Shown here: piece after piece, positions 10,886 through 22,193 of the stretch
How positions within the stretch are numbered: position 1 is the stretch's first letter
Layout: each line of letters begins with the position of its first letter
Origin: Microdochium bolleyi
Lineage: Eukaryota; Ascomycota; Sordariomycetes; Xylariales; Microdochiaceae
Reading direction: 5' to 3'
NCBI GenBank assembly: GCA_001566295.1
Contig: KQ964254.1
Coordinates: 62,001 to 126,000 of the forward strand
Length of the DNA stretch: 64,000 nucleotides
Made by a program: the position numbers and the translations under genes
The notes under the pieces: model-generated
The model's database searches: none
Told to the model about the DNA's origin: nothing
The model's input: only the letters and a program-made list of their open reading frames with translations

Positions 10886-12596
10886 TCACTCCTCCTCGGA
10901 CCACTCCTCCTCCGGATCCCAGAGCTTGGCGGAGCTGACGCCGTCGATATGCCGCTCCTCTTCGACGTCGGCGTCAGGCATGGGTTGGTCGTCGTTGAAC
11001 AGGGCGTAGAACTCATCGTCTAGGCCGGACCAGTCCTGGCCTTCGTCGTTGGACGAGGGCTGTGTATCTGCGGACTGCTCCGTGGTGGGAGAAGGGGGCG
11101 AAAGGTCTGTGTCGTCCGACTCCGAGTCCGTGTCTTGCTCGGAGAGCTGTTGCTCTGCGCTGGGAGTATTGGAGGCGGCAGTAATAGCAGCAGGAGCACT
11201 GCCGAGAGTGGCTGGCGATTCCTCGATGAGGAGCTCACTGCCGTTGTTGTCGGAGGATCCTGCGCAGGGGACGAACTCGGCCGGGACGGCATCTTCTTCG
11301 TCTTCTTCGAGCCACAGTGAGGAGTCGCTGTGCTCGTGCTGTTGTCCCTCGTCAGAGGTAGGAGATGCGGCCTCCAGAGGAGTGATAAGAGGAGTATGGG
11401 GAGGAGTGGGATGTCCCATGCTATCACCCGCTCCCCGGCCGCTGTCCCCGGACACGACATCAGAGACGTCTTCGTCCTCGTCGATATTGTGTTTTGTCTT
11501 GTTTCTTTTGCGAGGCGGCTCCCCCGCCTCTGCCCGCTGCCTGTCCTGCTCTGCCCGCAGCATGTTCTGGTGTGCCTGCTCCGCGTCCTGCTCCTTCTGG
11601 GACCGCATCCAGGAGTACGATTTCTTAGCCCAGCCGTTGGCGGCGATGGCCAAGGCCCGTCTCTTGTCGGACTCGGCGACGCCTGTGTTGGTGTAGTGTT
11701 TGAGGCCCTTGCCATCTCTGCGTGCGGCCCAGCGCTTGGTGCCGGGGCTGATTTCTGCTGCCAACTCCTCTGGGCTGAGGTCCTTTCTGGTCTTGGACTT
11801 GCGAGCCGGTCCCTTTCTGGAGACTTCGCGAGGGCTGACGATGCCCGGAGGAGCTTGGATGGGAGCAGGAGTGGGTGTCTGAACCATCGGGGTGGCTGGC
11901 ATTGGGACAGTGGCCATCGGGGAAGCAGACAACGGCTGAGCAGGCACGGGCAATGGCTGGGAGCTGGTGGCCGGTGTCGTGGCTTGCGAAGCCTCTGTGA
12001 ATGCTTGGACGGCAGCCATGCCTGGGAACTGAGGCGAGGTCGCGACGACCTGTCCATTAGACTGAGGAGCCGTGAGTTCCTGAAGGGGAGCCCTGCTGTC
12101 TGCGGTCGAGAGAGTGCTCGTGGCTACTTGCGGCGCCGGCTGTGGTAGTACTGTTGCTGATGGTGATGCCGCTGCTGCCGCCGCTGCCGCCGCCGCCGGT
12201 TGCTGTGCTTGTGTCTGGGGCGCCTTTCTCCTTCGTTTCTTCGGAGGAGGAGCCGGTCTTGCCTCTGGCTTTGGAGCACACAGTCCAAAGTCGGGGCTCT
12301 CCCAGAAAGGTACTTCGTCCTCCTCGTCCTCCGAGACTGGAGGAGTAGTGACAGGAGCACCGGGGAGCATAAAGCGTGCTGCAGCCGGAAGAGATTGTGC
12401 TGCTGTTGCTGCTGCTACGTGAGAGGGGCTTGGACCTGTGGGTTGAGGATTAGTATCTAGTTCTTCTGAGAGTTCTCGAGGAGGAGAGGCTCATACCTTG
12501 CATAGCAGCAGGAGCCAGATGCTGAAGGACCAATCCTTGTGCTGCCATCGTAGCCGAGCTGTGGGATCCCATCATGTGGAAGTTGTCCTGAGCCAT
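10886..12596 (-). CDS. Hypothetical acidic nuclear protein, two exons
   Basis: Exon 1 is 12497-12596, exon 2 is 10886-12435, and the 61-bp intron (12436-12496) has donor GTATGAG, a TACTAATCC branch point and acceptor CCACAG. The phases fit exactly, giving 549 residues starting MAQDNFHMMGS. I do not recognise a family. Visible parts: a strong nuclear localisation signal PPPKKRRRKAP, an alanine run, a Pro/Thr/Gln-rich stretch, and a basic block with DLSPEELAAEISPGTKRWAARR. After that comes a helical KSYSWMRSQKEQDAEQAH region with a second basic cluster (PPRKRNKTKH), then a very acidic C-terminal third ending in EEEWSEEE. The layout (basic DNA- or histone-contacting part plus acidic tail) suggests a transcription or chromatin protein, by inference only. 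Without the intron the frame would start at an internal ATG (12370), 54 residues shorter. Confidence 0.65.
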
Positions 12597-14117
12597 GACG
12601 GATGGATGTGGTCATCCGTCCGAGGATGCTACTGCGGACTGGAGAGAGGGGTGCTCGCCTGTAAGTGACTGGAAGTCTATACCAACCTGAGAGTCTGTAG
12701 CTGATTGACGGTCGATAGGTTGACTGAGACTCTGTAGGCAAAGACAGGATGGGTTGTTCTTGGGATAACCAGGACGTGATGGCAGCTCAGGAGAGATGGA
12801 TCAGGTGGTGTGCTGGAGGGAGGAGCAGGAAGACAGAACGTGGGAGAACGCTCATTTTGTGGTCGCCGAAGATCCTGCATCCCTAGCATCCAGGAGACTG
12901 CAGTTTCTGGATGCGCTGCGCAACCAGGTCTCTCGCACAAAAAGCCATGACTTGTGATGTGAGCCATGGGAGTGCCAGTGTCGGGTCCAGCGGGTCTGCC
13001 GGGTTTGAGAAGGGACTCGGCTCAGGTTGGATGTCTCTCGAGAAAGTTACCAAACATCACTCGATGGCGTCCACGGCTCCTCGTTGGGCATGTGACGGGT
13101 TGAGCATAACCAAAATGCTCGTGTCCGCTGGTCGTAGCTTACGTCCTACTCGAGTCGCATCGGATCCGATGGTCCCCGGCACCGGTGGCCAAGAGAAGGC
13201 AACGGGACCAAGGACATCATGTTTGTGGTGACCGGCTGGCCATCCAGCGTGCTGTCCCATAACGTTACAGCAGTAGCGTGGGCACTCCATTGTGAGCTAC
13301 ATGCTTCTTGGAGATGAACTCTGATATCTTATGTCAAACTAAGTGATTCCAAGTCTTACGCCTTGTCTTGCCTGCAAAACTAGATACTATGTCCAGTTGC
13401 GGATTTCCAAGTAAGTAGCAGCTACAAAATACACGTAAAGTCGTTTATACGTACACTGCCTTCCCTTCTGAAAGAGTGGTCTGAACAGCGAGACCAGCCT
13501 CCTCGCAACTCAGTGAACCACGACTCTGAACCTTTGATACTCGCAACTCGGTAACTCTGCACCCCCTGTAAATTTGAGCCATAGATCCGCGACTACCCGT
13601 CAGTCTACCAAACTCATTTGCCCCGATCCACAGGTGGCATGCCATCGGGTTGTGGTGTGATATGGGAGACAACTTCCCAAGGTCTCCATTCCTTACTAGC
13701 CTGTGGCTCGGCCAGGTCAAAGACACGGGGCCCTTCTCGAACACGCCTTCTCCAGACTCATTCGAGAGGTAATCAAGTCACAGTCCATAGCCACTGTGAT
13801 GCAGTGGCACAGGATCACATGATGGGAGTGCGCTTATTTCACAAGATCAGATCCTTGAATGTTGGACCCGATCAAGGTCTCTACCGCATAGCTATCCACA
13901 TTGTTGTGTGGCAGGCCGTTGAGTCAGACGTTAATTATACTTTCACTATGTGGGACACGTCTGTGCCCATCTGAACGGCTCCACTGGGACATGGAGGGCA
14001 CATCGCAACCTCACATCCCACAGGTCCGAGCCTCTATTGCGAGCACTTCCTGAAAATCTAAAGATGCACGTTGCTCGTCCTGGCCTTTATGCGACTGCTG
14101 CGCCGTGGCGGCACATC
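12597..14117. other. Intergenic, nothing supported
   Basis: 1.5 kb between two minus-strand genes. It must contain the promoter of the acidic nuclear protein on its left side. The open frames are short, mutually overlapping and lack recognisable motifs. Confidence 0.45.
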
Positions 14118-15552
14118 CTAGGACACCTCTTCCACCATCTTCCCGCTTTTGAGCCCACCCGGGACGAACACTCGACCAGGGGGCGCACCGAGCACCTCAT
14201 CAGGAACAGCCACGATACTGCCTGCCTTGTTGTTGATCCATCGGACAAAGATGGGACTGGGTTTCTCCTCCACCTCGTCTTCTGCCAGCTGTGCCTTGCG
14301 GCTGGTTTTGGGAGCCTGCTTGTGCAACAGCTTGTGTATCGTCTCCATCTGTGCGCAAGCTAGTCAGTAATGCACCATATGCAATCGAGGAAAGTCAAGC
14401 GAAACCCACCTTGACCTCTTCGTTCCGCTTCTCGCTGAGGTTCCGCCTCCGCCGAGCCATCTCAGCCCGCCGCATAGACAGCTCCTCTGCGGTGAAGACC
14501 TTCTTCGCTTGGACCTCTGCACTGGAGTCAGTGTTCGTTGCTCGAGACAAGTCTTGCGGGCAATGTGGCAGGACATACCGTCGGACAGCTTCAGCAGCGA
14601 GCCGTCATCGTCTGCGAACCGAGCACGCTGTCGCTTGGTCATCTTGTCGAGATCGGGGGAGCCGCCATCGCTGCCTTCGTCGTCGCTGTCGAGCTCTCGA
14701 GGCTCTCCCTCTTCCTCCTCGTCTTCATCGCCAGCGGCTCCATCCTCGATCTCCTCATCATCTTCCTCTTCTTCTTCTTCTTCGTCATCATCGTCCGCTT
14801 CGCCACCACCAACATTGACTGTGTCTTGAATCTCATCTGCGTCACTGTCCAGGTCGCTCAGCTCCTCATCGTCGCTCTCATCGTGTTGTGCGGCCGCTTT
14901 TGCAGGGGCCCTGGCTGTCTCCTTTGCTTTGCTAGGGACGCTGCTGCGTGCCGGTGCTGCTGGCCTAGCGACCTTGACCGTCTGCCGTGGCGGAGGCGTA
15001 GGGTCAACATCCATATCATCCTCGCCATCGGCATCAGCATCGGCATCGGCATCGTCGTCCTCCCCCTCGGCGTCAACGTCCATGTCGGCGTCAACGACAA
15101 TCTCGCCGTCGGCATCCATCATGTCGTCATCGTCGTCGTCCTCACCCTCAGCATCTAGGTCGTCCTCAGCGGGCGCGTCGTCGTCCTCGCTAGAGTCTAC
15201 CCGATAGCTCTTCCTCTGCGAGCGATTCCTCTTCCCTGCAAGGATCTCCCCGCCTACAAAGTTCTCCCGCGCCAGCGCACTGCGGGAGGCGCCGCTGCTG
15301 CGAGCACCAGATAGGCCGCTCCGCGGTCTCTCAGGCGGAGATCTGGCTGTATTGATTGGACGAGTCTTTCATCAGTGAAAATTGTACACGTGATTGGTGA
15401 GGGCCAAGCAGCTTACCATCTGAGCGCCGTGATGGCCGGGAGGACATGACGATACTGTCACTAGGGCTATGTAGTCCGCTCTCGCTGTCCACCATGTCAG
15501 TGATTGCCGTGGTTGCTTTCTGGGCCGCGACGCGGCGAGGACGAGACGGCAT
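14118..15552 (-). CDS. ies2: INO80 chromatin-remodelling subunit Ies2 (INO80B)
   Basis: Four exons: 15417-15552, 14579-15346, 14410-14516 and 14118-14348. The introns are 70, 62 and 61 bp, all phases fit, and the product has 413 residues. The N-terminal two thirds is disordered and very acidic, with long Asp/Glu runs and GD/AD dipeptide repeats. The C-terminus holds the PAPA-1/Ies2 signature: KKVFTAEELSMRRAEMARRR, then NLSEKRNEEVK joined across intron 3 to METIHKLLHKQAPK. The last block, IFVRWINNKAGS...VPDEVLGAPPG, is the conserved Ies2 tail. Ies2 binds the Ino80 ATPase with the Rvb1/Rvb2 ring and stimulates nucleosome sliding; it acts in the nucleus. The intron 2 acceptor was chosen because only GTGCAG keeps the conserved EVQAKKVFTAEE frame; the nearer ACTCCAG would not. 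Confidence 0.88.
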
Positions 15553-17529
15553 GCTGGATAGGTGTGATGAGTCTGAATGGGTGATTGATGGTGTTGTTTG
15601 ATTAACGCGTCACCCGTTGCCGACCACAGCTTGGTTTAGGGTCAATGAGTCCGCCGCACCAAGAAGGGCGCGGCTTGACTTGGCTATTGGGCCGAATTGC
15701 TGAGCAGTTTGGGGTTTGGATGTGATAACGACGTAAGAGCTACGATGTGGATGTGGGAAGTGGGAAGTGTGGCGGCTGGCTGTTGGAGGTTGAGGCAGGA
15801 AGGCAGTGCTATGAGAGGAGGGAGCGCAAGCCTGTCTGTGGCGCGAGGTGCAAGGTGTGGGATGAGATTGGGATATCTCCCATGCAGGTAGCCGGAGGCG
15901 AGTTCAGTTTCCGGCACATCAAATGTGCCCAGGGCTGATTGAGGTGAGAGGTGAGAGGTGTCCGTTGCGCCAGTGCCCCAACCAGACTCGGCACCACAAA
16001 GGGCCAGGCCAATCGTCGCCCCTTCCCGAGTTCTGTCGCATTGAGGCTCCGTCGACGCGGACATCTTGGCTCTCCAAGGCCTCGATGCCAAATCCTGACG
16101 CCGCCAGCAACGCACTTTCAGCACACTTGTGCATCATTCCTTCGGCGCCCATCTCGCTCATCCGCCTGTCCTCGGAACAGGTCCAAGACGCAAGTAATTT
16201 AGCCGCCTCGAAAGCCGCGACCACAAGTCTCGCTTGAACGCGCAATCGCCCAGGTCCAAACAGTATCAAGGTTGCACCTACGTTTTGCAGACAAGGATAA
16301 CAGTCTAGGCGCGCCTACTCGCTGCTGCCAGTGGACTGTTGCTGTGTCGATCTCCCTGCAGCTGTGGACGGCTCCTTTAGGTTCAGCCCCTGGAGCTGTG
16401 TGTCTCTGTCGTTGTCACGCAATCTCAGGGCGGTCAACGTGAGGTGCGGATCGGGTCGCACGAGGCAGTCCAGGCTGCTCAGTGGCGAGAAGTGGGCGAC
16501 GCGTCGCGGGCAGTCTCCTGCGAGTAGCTGGGATGGCGCACAGTCACTCTTCGATATGTGCCCGTCGTAAAGGGACGTGCTAGAGATGCTTTGTGATTTT
16601 CTCAATCTTCGACCAATCTGATTCCTGGCTCTGTCTGCGACGATCTCGGCCCAAGCCTCGACAGTGCCCCAAAGCCAGCCAGCTTCCACTTTACGCGTGC
16701 ACAGCACCGCGACGAAGGGGGCCGGGCGAGCAGCCAATCACGTGATAGTCGCCGGCCCACTCATGCTTCCCCCAAATTCGGACACTCCAGTCCTGGACTT
16801 CTGGCACTCTGGTACCACCTCTGGCGGGCAGAAGGAACCACTCAGCCTGTGAAGCTCAATAAGTGCTTGAACTGTGATGATGATGATGATGTGATGATAA
16901 TGTAGTAAGACAAGATCTGCTCAATTGCGCCGATGCCACTCCAGAAGTGCTAGCATGTGTCTTGTGCGGGGTCACAAATAGTGCAGTGTACTTTATGTTA
17001 CAGGTACATGTGTGACGAATTCCCGTCCCTTGCTGGTCCTCGACAGCCGTGATTGTTACAAGAACAGAGACAATCGTGAGAGCTATCCGGGCTATAATAC
17101 AAGCGCGGAAAAGTGATCATGATTCTTTGGCGCTAGTCTTCTGGTTCCGCCGCGATCGAAGATCGGCGAGCAGAGGACTGGGTTGGCCGCTGCCGCTCAT
17201 GTTGTCACTAGAGCCATGGATCCTTCCTCGTCAGATGTCCTTCGGTTTCCATGCATGTCTTCCACGTCCAATGCACCCACCTGGCCAATGGCGGGGCTTA
17301 CATTACCAAGTCAAGATGCCGCTGCTCTGCAATCATGTCGGTTGCATGTATACATTCTTCATGGTGCCATTTCTTCAATTTTAAAAGAGATTGGTGGTGC
17401 AGCGCCGGATGTAAGATCTTGTGTATTCGTTGTTGAAAGTGTCGCATTCACAAAATCAGAAGAATTTCAGGAACGTAGCGAATGTGGCATCAAATAAATC
17501 GTAAATTAAAACTTGCGTAAACTTGGTAT
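15553..17529. other. Intergenic, no firm gene
   Basis: 2 kb between two minus-strand genes. Two adjacent minus-strand frames (16315-16737, 140 codons; 15919-16269, 116 codons) might be exons of a small gene, but neither shows a family motif and I found no convincing splice joint. A TGA trinucleotide repeat sits at 16875-16890. Confidence 0.4.
16875..16890. repeat. (TGA)n microsatellite
   Basis: About five TGA units followed by imperfect copies, non-coding. Confidence 0.7.
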
Positions 17530-20037
17530 CTAATCCTGCCTTCCGATGTGGCGGCTTTCCTTCCGCAAGCTGTGCGTGCTGGCATTGCTGAGACCGGAAG
17601 AAATGGACGAAAGCCCGGTGTCACCAGAGTGCCTGCCGCTGCCCCACGACACGACGCTCTCCGCGTCCGCGTCCCGCTGCGCCCTCCGGAGCCGCCGGCG
17701 CTCCGACATGATGCTCTCCGCATCAGACACTAAACTGGTAGTCGACATGGACGCAAGGATGCTGTCGAGGCTGCCTTCTTGCCTGTGCTCGTGCCTGGAG
17801 CTGCCCGAGTGCTTGGACCTCGAGGCCCCAGACCGCATGCTCTCGACGTCGCTCACGGCCCTGTCACGGTGGTGAGACGACCGCTTGGAAGCGGATACCC
17901 CGGAAACCATGCTCTCAACATCGCTGGTGTCGCGGTCCCGCCTGTGGCTCCGCTCTTTATCTCTGTCGGATCGGTGGCTGCGCTCCCCGTCGCGCTCTTT
18001 CTCGGTCCTGTGTGCCCGGCTGGAAGAACGCTTGGAGGTCGACATGCCCGATACCATGCTCTCCACGTCGCTGGTGTCCCTGTCGCGTCGGTGGCGGCGT
18101 TCACGGTCCTCTTCCGTCCTGTGAGCCCGGCTCGAGGAACGCTTGGACCTGGAAGTCCCTGACAGCATGCTCTCGACATCGCTAGTGTCCCGGTCCCGTC
18201 GTTCGCTTCCCCGTTCGGTCCTGGGAGCCCGGCTGGAGGAACGCTTGGATCTGGCAGTGGTGGAAAGGGTGCTCTCGACATCGCTGGCATCCTTCTCCCT
18301 CCGGTGCGAGCGGGTTGACGAGGGCTCCCTCTTGCTACTGCTGTGGCCGTGAGCGGAGTGGCTTTGACTGGAGGAAGCCTGAGGCGGGTAGTGGCCGGCT
18401 GAGTGGTGCTTCGACCTGGAAGTCCCCGAGAGCACGCTCTCGACATCGCTGCCAGCCCGGTCTCGCCGGTGGCTGGAGGAAGAGGCCGGGGGAGGGTAGT
18501 CCCTGGAGGAGTGGTGCTTCGACCTGGAAGTTCCGGAGAGCACGCTTTCAACATCACTCTCAGCCCGGTCCCGCCGGCGGCTAGAGGAATGCTTGCTCAT
18601 CCCAGACATGATGCTCTCCGTGTCGTCTGACTTCTTGTGCTTGCGCCTCTCGGACATGATGCTCTCGGTGTCGCTCTCCTGTCCCTCGGCCTTCTCGCGC
18701 TCCTTACGCTCCTTGCGCTCGGCACGCTCCTGCTCCTTCCGGATCTCGCGCTCGCGCTCCTTTCTCTCTTGTCTCTCAAGCGCGGCCCGCTCCTTCTCCT
18801 GCCTCTCCAGCCGCTCTTGTTCCTCCTTTTCCTTCTCTGCTCTTTCCTGCTCTTTCCGGAGAGCCCGCTCTCTCTCCTTCTTCTCCTGCTTCTCACGCTC
18901 CTCGCGCTCGCGCTCCTGCCTCTCCTGCTCCTTGCGCTCTTGTCTCTCCTTCTCCTTGCGCTCGAGCCTTTCCTGTTCGAGCTTCTCGAGTCTCTCCTTC
19001 TCCTTCCTTTCCTGCCTCTCTTTCTCCTTCCGCTCTTGCCTCTCCTTTTCCTTCCGCTCTTGGCGCTCCTTCTCCTTCCTCTCCTTCTCCTTCTTCTCCG
19101 CTTCGGCCCTCTTCAGCTTCAGTGCCGCCTCCTCGTCATCAGAGGACTCCTCCTCCGGCTGATCTGTGGCAGACTTGAACAGTTTGTTGTTTGGCAGTTC
19201 GTCGACAAGCGCTCGCATCGCCTCTTCGTTGATGACTCTGGGCTCAAGGGTAGATTTCGCATGCTTGTCGTCCTTGCTGGAAGAGAACCCGAAAAGACTG
19301 GTCGCTGGCTTTGATGATGACTTGGACTTGTGGTGCTTGGCGGCTTCGTCCTCAACCACGGGCTTGTGCAGGCTCTTGACCGAGGCGTTTCTGTCGGACA
19401 TGGTGCTCAGTGAGGCCTTGGATTTGTTGTCATCACCGGCGAAGCTGAAGAAGCCCTTGAAAAGATCCTCTACGGCGACGACATCTGACGACTTCTCGGC
19501 CTTCTTAGCAGCTTTCTTGGCAGCCTTCTTGTGCTCCTTTGCGGCCTTCATCTCTTCCTTGGCGGCTTTGCGGGCGAGAGTCTTGGCTTGCTTGTCAAGT
19601 TTGTCCTTGTCCTGCTTATCTTGAGCGGCGGCGGATTTGTGCTTTGGCTTTGCGATTTTGGCCGGTTTTTCAGTAGTCTTTTCATGCGATTTTACCCTAG
19701 ATTCCTTCTTCTTCTCCTCGGCCTCATCGTCCTCGGGAAGGCTGAAATCGACATGGTGCTGCTTCTTGCCGCGCGAGCGCGACCGAGTGTGGTAACTGCG
19801 AACTTTGACGATAGCTTTGCTGACGGGGATGCGTTTCAAGATGGAGGCGACGGCTTGGGTAGCTGTGGCGACAGTGTCCGGGTCGATATGGAAAGATCTG
19901 AGGATATCGTCCCGGATCTTGGGGCCGGTGAGGTAGGACCACGGAGGCTGGATGAGGTAGTAGAGGTCAGCGCGGCTGTGGGCGAACGACCACAGGGACG
20001 CCGTCCCCCCCGGGAACCCGTAGAGCGAGCCCAGCAT
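17530..20037 (-). CDS. Hypothetical repeat and charged-helix protein
   Basis: Single exon, 835 residues from the first ATG (MLGSLYGFPGG); the frame continues 8 codons upstream only from a TTG. Three regions are visible. Residues 1-90 look folded and may be the family domain: GTASLWSFAHSRADLYYLIQ, then a proline-rich turn and helices up to VSKAIVKVRSYH. Next come Lys-rich stretches and then some 150 residues of almost pure Glu/Lys/Arg/Gln (18690-19110) with i,i+4 E-R/K spacing, which should form a single stable alpha-helix. The C-terminal 350 residues carry about eleven copies of a D-x-E-S-x-x-S motif with SRSKRSSSR-like spacers. No enzyme motif is present. I do not recognise the protein. It may be a scaffold, cytoskeletal or septum-associated protein heavily phosphorylated on the repeats, by inference only. 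Confidence 0.7.
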   Translation of the reverse strand: MLGSLYGFPGGTASLWSFAHSRADLYYLIQPPWSYLTGPKIRDDILRSFHIDPDTVATATQAVASILKRIPVSKAIVKVRSYHTRSRSRGKKQHHVDFSLPEDDEAEEKKKESRVKSHEKTTEKPAKIAKPKHKSAAAQDKQDKDKLDKQAKTLARKAAKEEMKAAKEHKKAAKKAAKKAEKSSDVVAVEDLFKGFFSFAGDDNKSKASLSTMSDRNASVKSLHKPVVEDEAAKHHKSKSSSKPATSLFGFSSSKDDKHAKSTLEPRVINEEAMRALVDELPNNKLFKSATDQPEEESSDDEEAALKLKRAEAEKKEKERKEKERQERKEKERQERKEKERQERKEKERLEKLEQERLERKEKERQERKEQERQEREREEREKQEKKERERALRKEQERAEKEKEEQERLERQEKERAALERQERKEREREIRKEQERAERKERKEREKAEGQESDTESIMSERRKHKKSDDTESIMSGMSKHSSSRRRDRAESDVESVLSGTSRSKHHSSRDYPPPASSSSHRRDRAGSDVESVLSGTSRSKHHSAGHYPPQASSSQSHSAHGHSSSKREPSSTRSHRREKDASDVESTLSTTARSKRSSSRAPRTERGSERRDRDTSDVESMLSGTSRSKRSSSRAHRTEEDRERRHRRDRDTSDVESMVSGMSTSKRSSSRAHRTEKERDGERSHRSDRDKERSHRRDRDTSDVESMVSGVSASKRSSHHRDRAVSDVESMRSGASRSKHSGSSRHEHRQEGSLDSILASMSTTSLVSDAESIMSERRRLRRAQRDADAESVVSWGSGRHSGDTGLSSISSGLSNASTHSLRKESRHIGRQD
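17640..18690 (-). repeat. Degenerate coding repeat, about 11 D-x-E-S-x-x-S units
   Basis: Imperfect direct repeats in the C-terminal part of the hypothetical protein. Units read SDVESMLSGTSRSKRSSSR with variants (SDVESVLS, DTESIMS, DAESVVS) and spacers of about 20-50 residues rich in Arg/Asp/Ser. The middle units are most alike at DNA level, suggesting recent duplication. Confidence 0.8.
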
Positions 20038-20193
20038 CTCGGCAGTTTGGTCTGGCGGCAAGTCGAGTAGAGTCGATCCTGGGCTGCCGGGACGCGAGGA
20101 GGGAGACTGAAAGGGTGGTGGGAAGCGGCGGTTATCGGAGTCGGAAGCAACCAGGGTAACTGGTTGACCCGGGTCATGGGCAGGTGGGCTTGG

Positions 20194-20201
20194 TTTTTAT
20201 A
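20194..20201 (-). promoter_or_regulatory. TATA-box candidate for the repeat protein gene
   Basis: TATAAAAA on the minus strand, about 160 bases before the chosen ATG (20037). The position suits a core promoter with a roughly 100-base leader. No transcript evidence is available. Confidence 0.4.
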
Positions 20202-20349
20202 TTTATGCAGAGGGCGCGGGGCGAGGCGGGACCGCGTGGTCGGCATCGTGCATTAGCGATGGGCTCGAGGCAGAGACCAGGGCTTTTGCCGTCTCAGTTG
20301 TCGTGGATCCTGTGAAGTCGACGACTCCGAGACGCAAAGAGGGGCTGCC

Positions 20350-20363
20350 GGGGGGGGGGGGGG
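20350..20363. repeat. Poly-G run (14 G)
   Basis: Fourteen consecutive G in non-coding DNA; the length may be unreliable in a draft assembly. Confidence 0.9.
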
Positions 20364-22193
20364 TTTGTGGCAAGTGGGCTGCTCCCTCGAGCAAGGATTC
20401 ACCGCCTGCATGAGCAAGAGGCGGTGAGCGATTTTGGCACACCCATTCCATGGGACCCGGCCGCCTGTCGCGAGCTGTAGAAGGCGAGGTCGGGTAGAGG
20501 CATGGATTGGATGTTGAGAAGGCCGTGGCAGGCAGCGGAAGCGGGAGCGATCGGGGCGGTGACAGCCCCAATCCAACCTCGAGCTGTCACCTGGTGTTCT
20601 CACGATGTACAACGATTGGGTGGGGTTGCTCGATGCCCCGATTAAAGCGAGACCATGCGGACACTTTTTTGTGTGTGCATTGTGGCTTGTGATGTTCTTT
20701 TGTGCTCAAGGTGGCTGGAAATCTGTATTATTCCAAGGTTCTTTCCTGGACGAAGCTCGCGAGTGAGGCTGTCATGGGGATCTGTATAGCTATCATAAGT
20801 GCGGCCTCCTCACCCTCACTCGAAATGAACGGGAGGCTGCCGAGTCTGAGTGAGAGAGAGTGTGAGCTTCTGGGAACCACCTGCAGATTCTCAGTTGGTT
20901 GTGTCTGACGTTGTGAAGGAGGGGTGGGGTTGGGTGCAAGAGCTGTTGGGAACTTGGGACTGCCCCTCCCCAAGCCAGCCTGCATTGAATGGTTCCAGGG
21001 CTCGCCAGGAAGGGCAGCCGCGCATTTGACCCAGTCGAGGCCAGTGGCCCATGGTTGCATGTCGTGCAGCCTTGGTGCAGGCGGTACCTGCCGCCAAGGG
21101 ATCACCAAGGCGTCGAAGCACTGCTGCTTGTCCTCGCAAGCCTGTACTCTGCCGGCCCCCATTCCACCATGCAAAGTGTCGTGGCCCGTGACTCTGGTGT
21201 CTCTGCCTTTTTTCCTTCTTCTCTGCGGGTTCCCAGCCTCTGAGGACTCAAGCGGAACCTGGGAACCCACTGAAAGAGCAGCGGCGAGCCAGGCAGCTGC
21301 GGGCAAGGGCGGGGGTCTCTTGGCGCCAGCCACGGCAGAGTATCCGCTTCTTCCCGCTCGTCCATGCGCGGTGCAGTGCGCAATAGTCGTCGGCAACCTT
21401 GGACTGGCAGAATCAAGGCGATCGACCTGCCGTTTTGTGGGCGTCAGGCATGTTCCAAACCCGTAGCCAGGCCCACTTCTGCAGGACCGAAACATGATGC
21501 ATACAATCCCCATTCCGTGGACAAATCGCGATCCTGGCTGCTAGTACGAGCAGCCTTCGGACGAGAACCGCCGGTCCACGTATGCTGTGATGTGGCCAGG
21601 CAGAGTGCCTTAGGGCAGTAATAGCAGACCAGCGTGGCCCTGTGGCCGTACCTGACGTGCCCCATTTCCATACTGATCTGCCGGAGCTGTTGCTGCTGGG
21701 CTCCAACGCCGAAAACGCCTCTGGCCAGCGAGCACGCTCGGACGGGGCCCCCAGCGAGTGAGCCGGACTGGCCGGACGACGGGATGGGCGTGGTCCGTCA
21801 AGCTTGAAGCAGGTTCGGTAACTTGAGGGTGAGAACAATGAGAGCCTCCACTTCTGATGGGTGGTGGGGGTGTCCCAATTTACTCCGGAGGGCGGCCGAG
21901 ATTGTGCAGATGCACATTGTCTTTATGCAGGCGCATGTCATAAGTTAGCTCGAGTTGCGCAGACCAGACCAGGCTCCGAGCAGCCGTCTCCTTGCCTCGG
22001 CATACTGCAATCCCTGCCACCTCCAACTCGAGCCTCGACGGCATCCATCTTCGACTAACGCGTCAAACACTCCACGCATCATTCCGTATCGCTCGATCCT
22101 CACGCTCCCCATAACGGATCATCCCTTCCTCCCGTCCCTTGCAGTTACGCGACAAGTCTCAGCCTGCACGTAATCTCCCACAGTACCCTCACC

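Larger units (their letters stand above)
20038..22193. other. Divergent promoter region
   Basis: 2.2 kb between the divergent repeat protein (-) and the Pex14-type peroxin (+). It contains a TATA-like element near the minus-strand gene and a 14-G run (20350-20363). A 261-codon minus frame at 20728-21513 has a low-information product and no motif and is not called. Confidence 0.45.

Noticed and set aside
18637..19314. 225-codon plus frame with a leucine-rich, membrane-like product
   Set aside because: It is the exact antisense of the Glu/Lys/Arg helix region (GAG/AAG read backwards gives CTC/CTT); hydrophobicity is an artefact.
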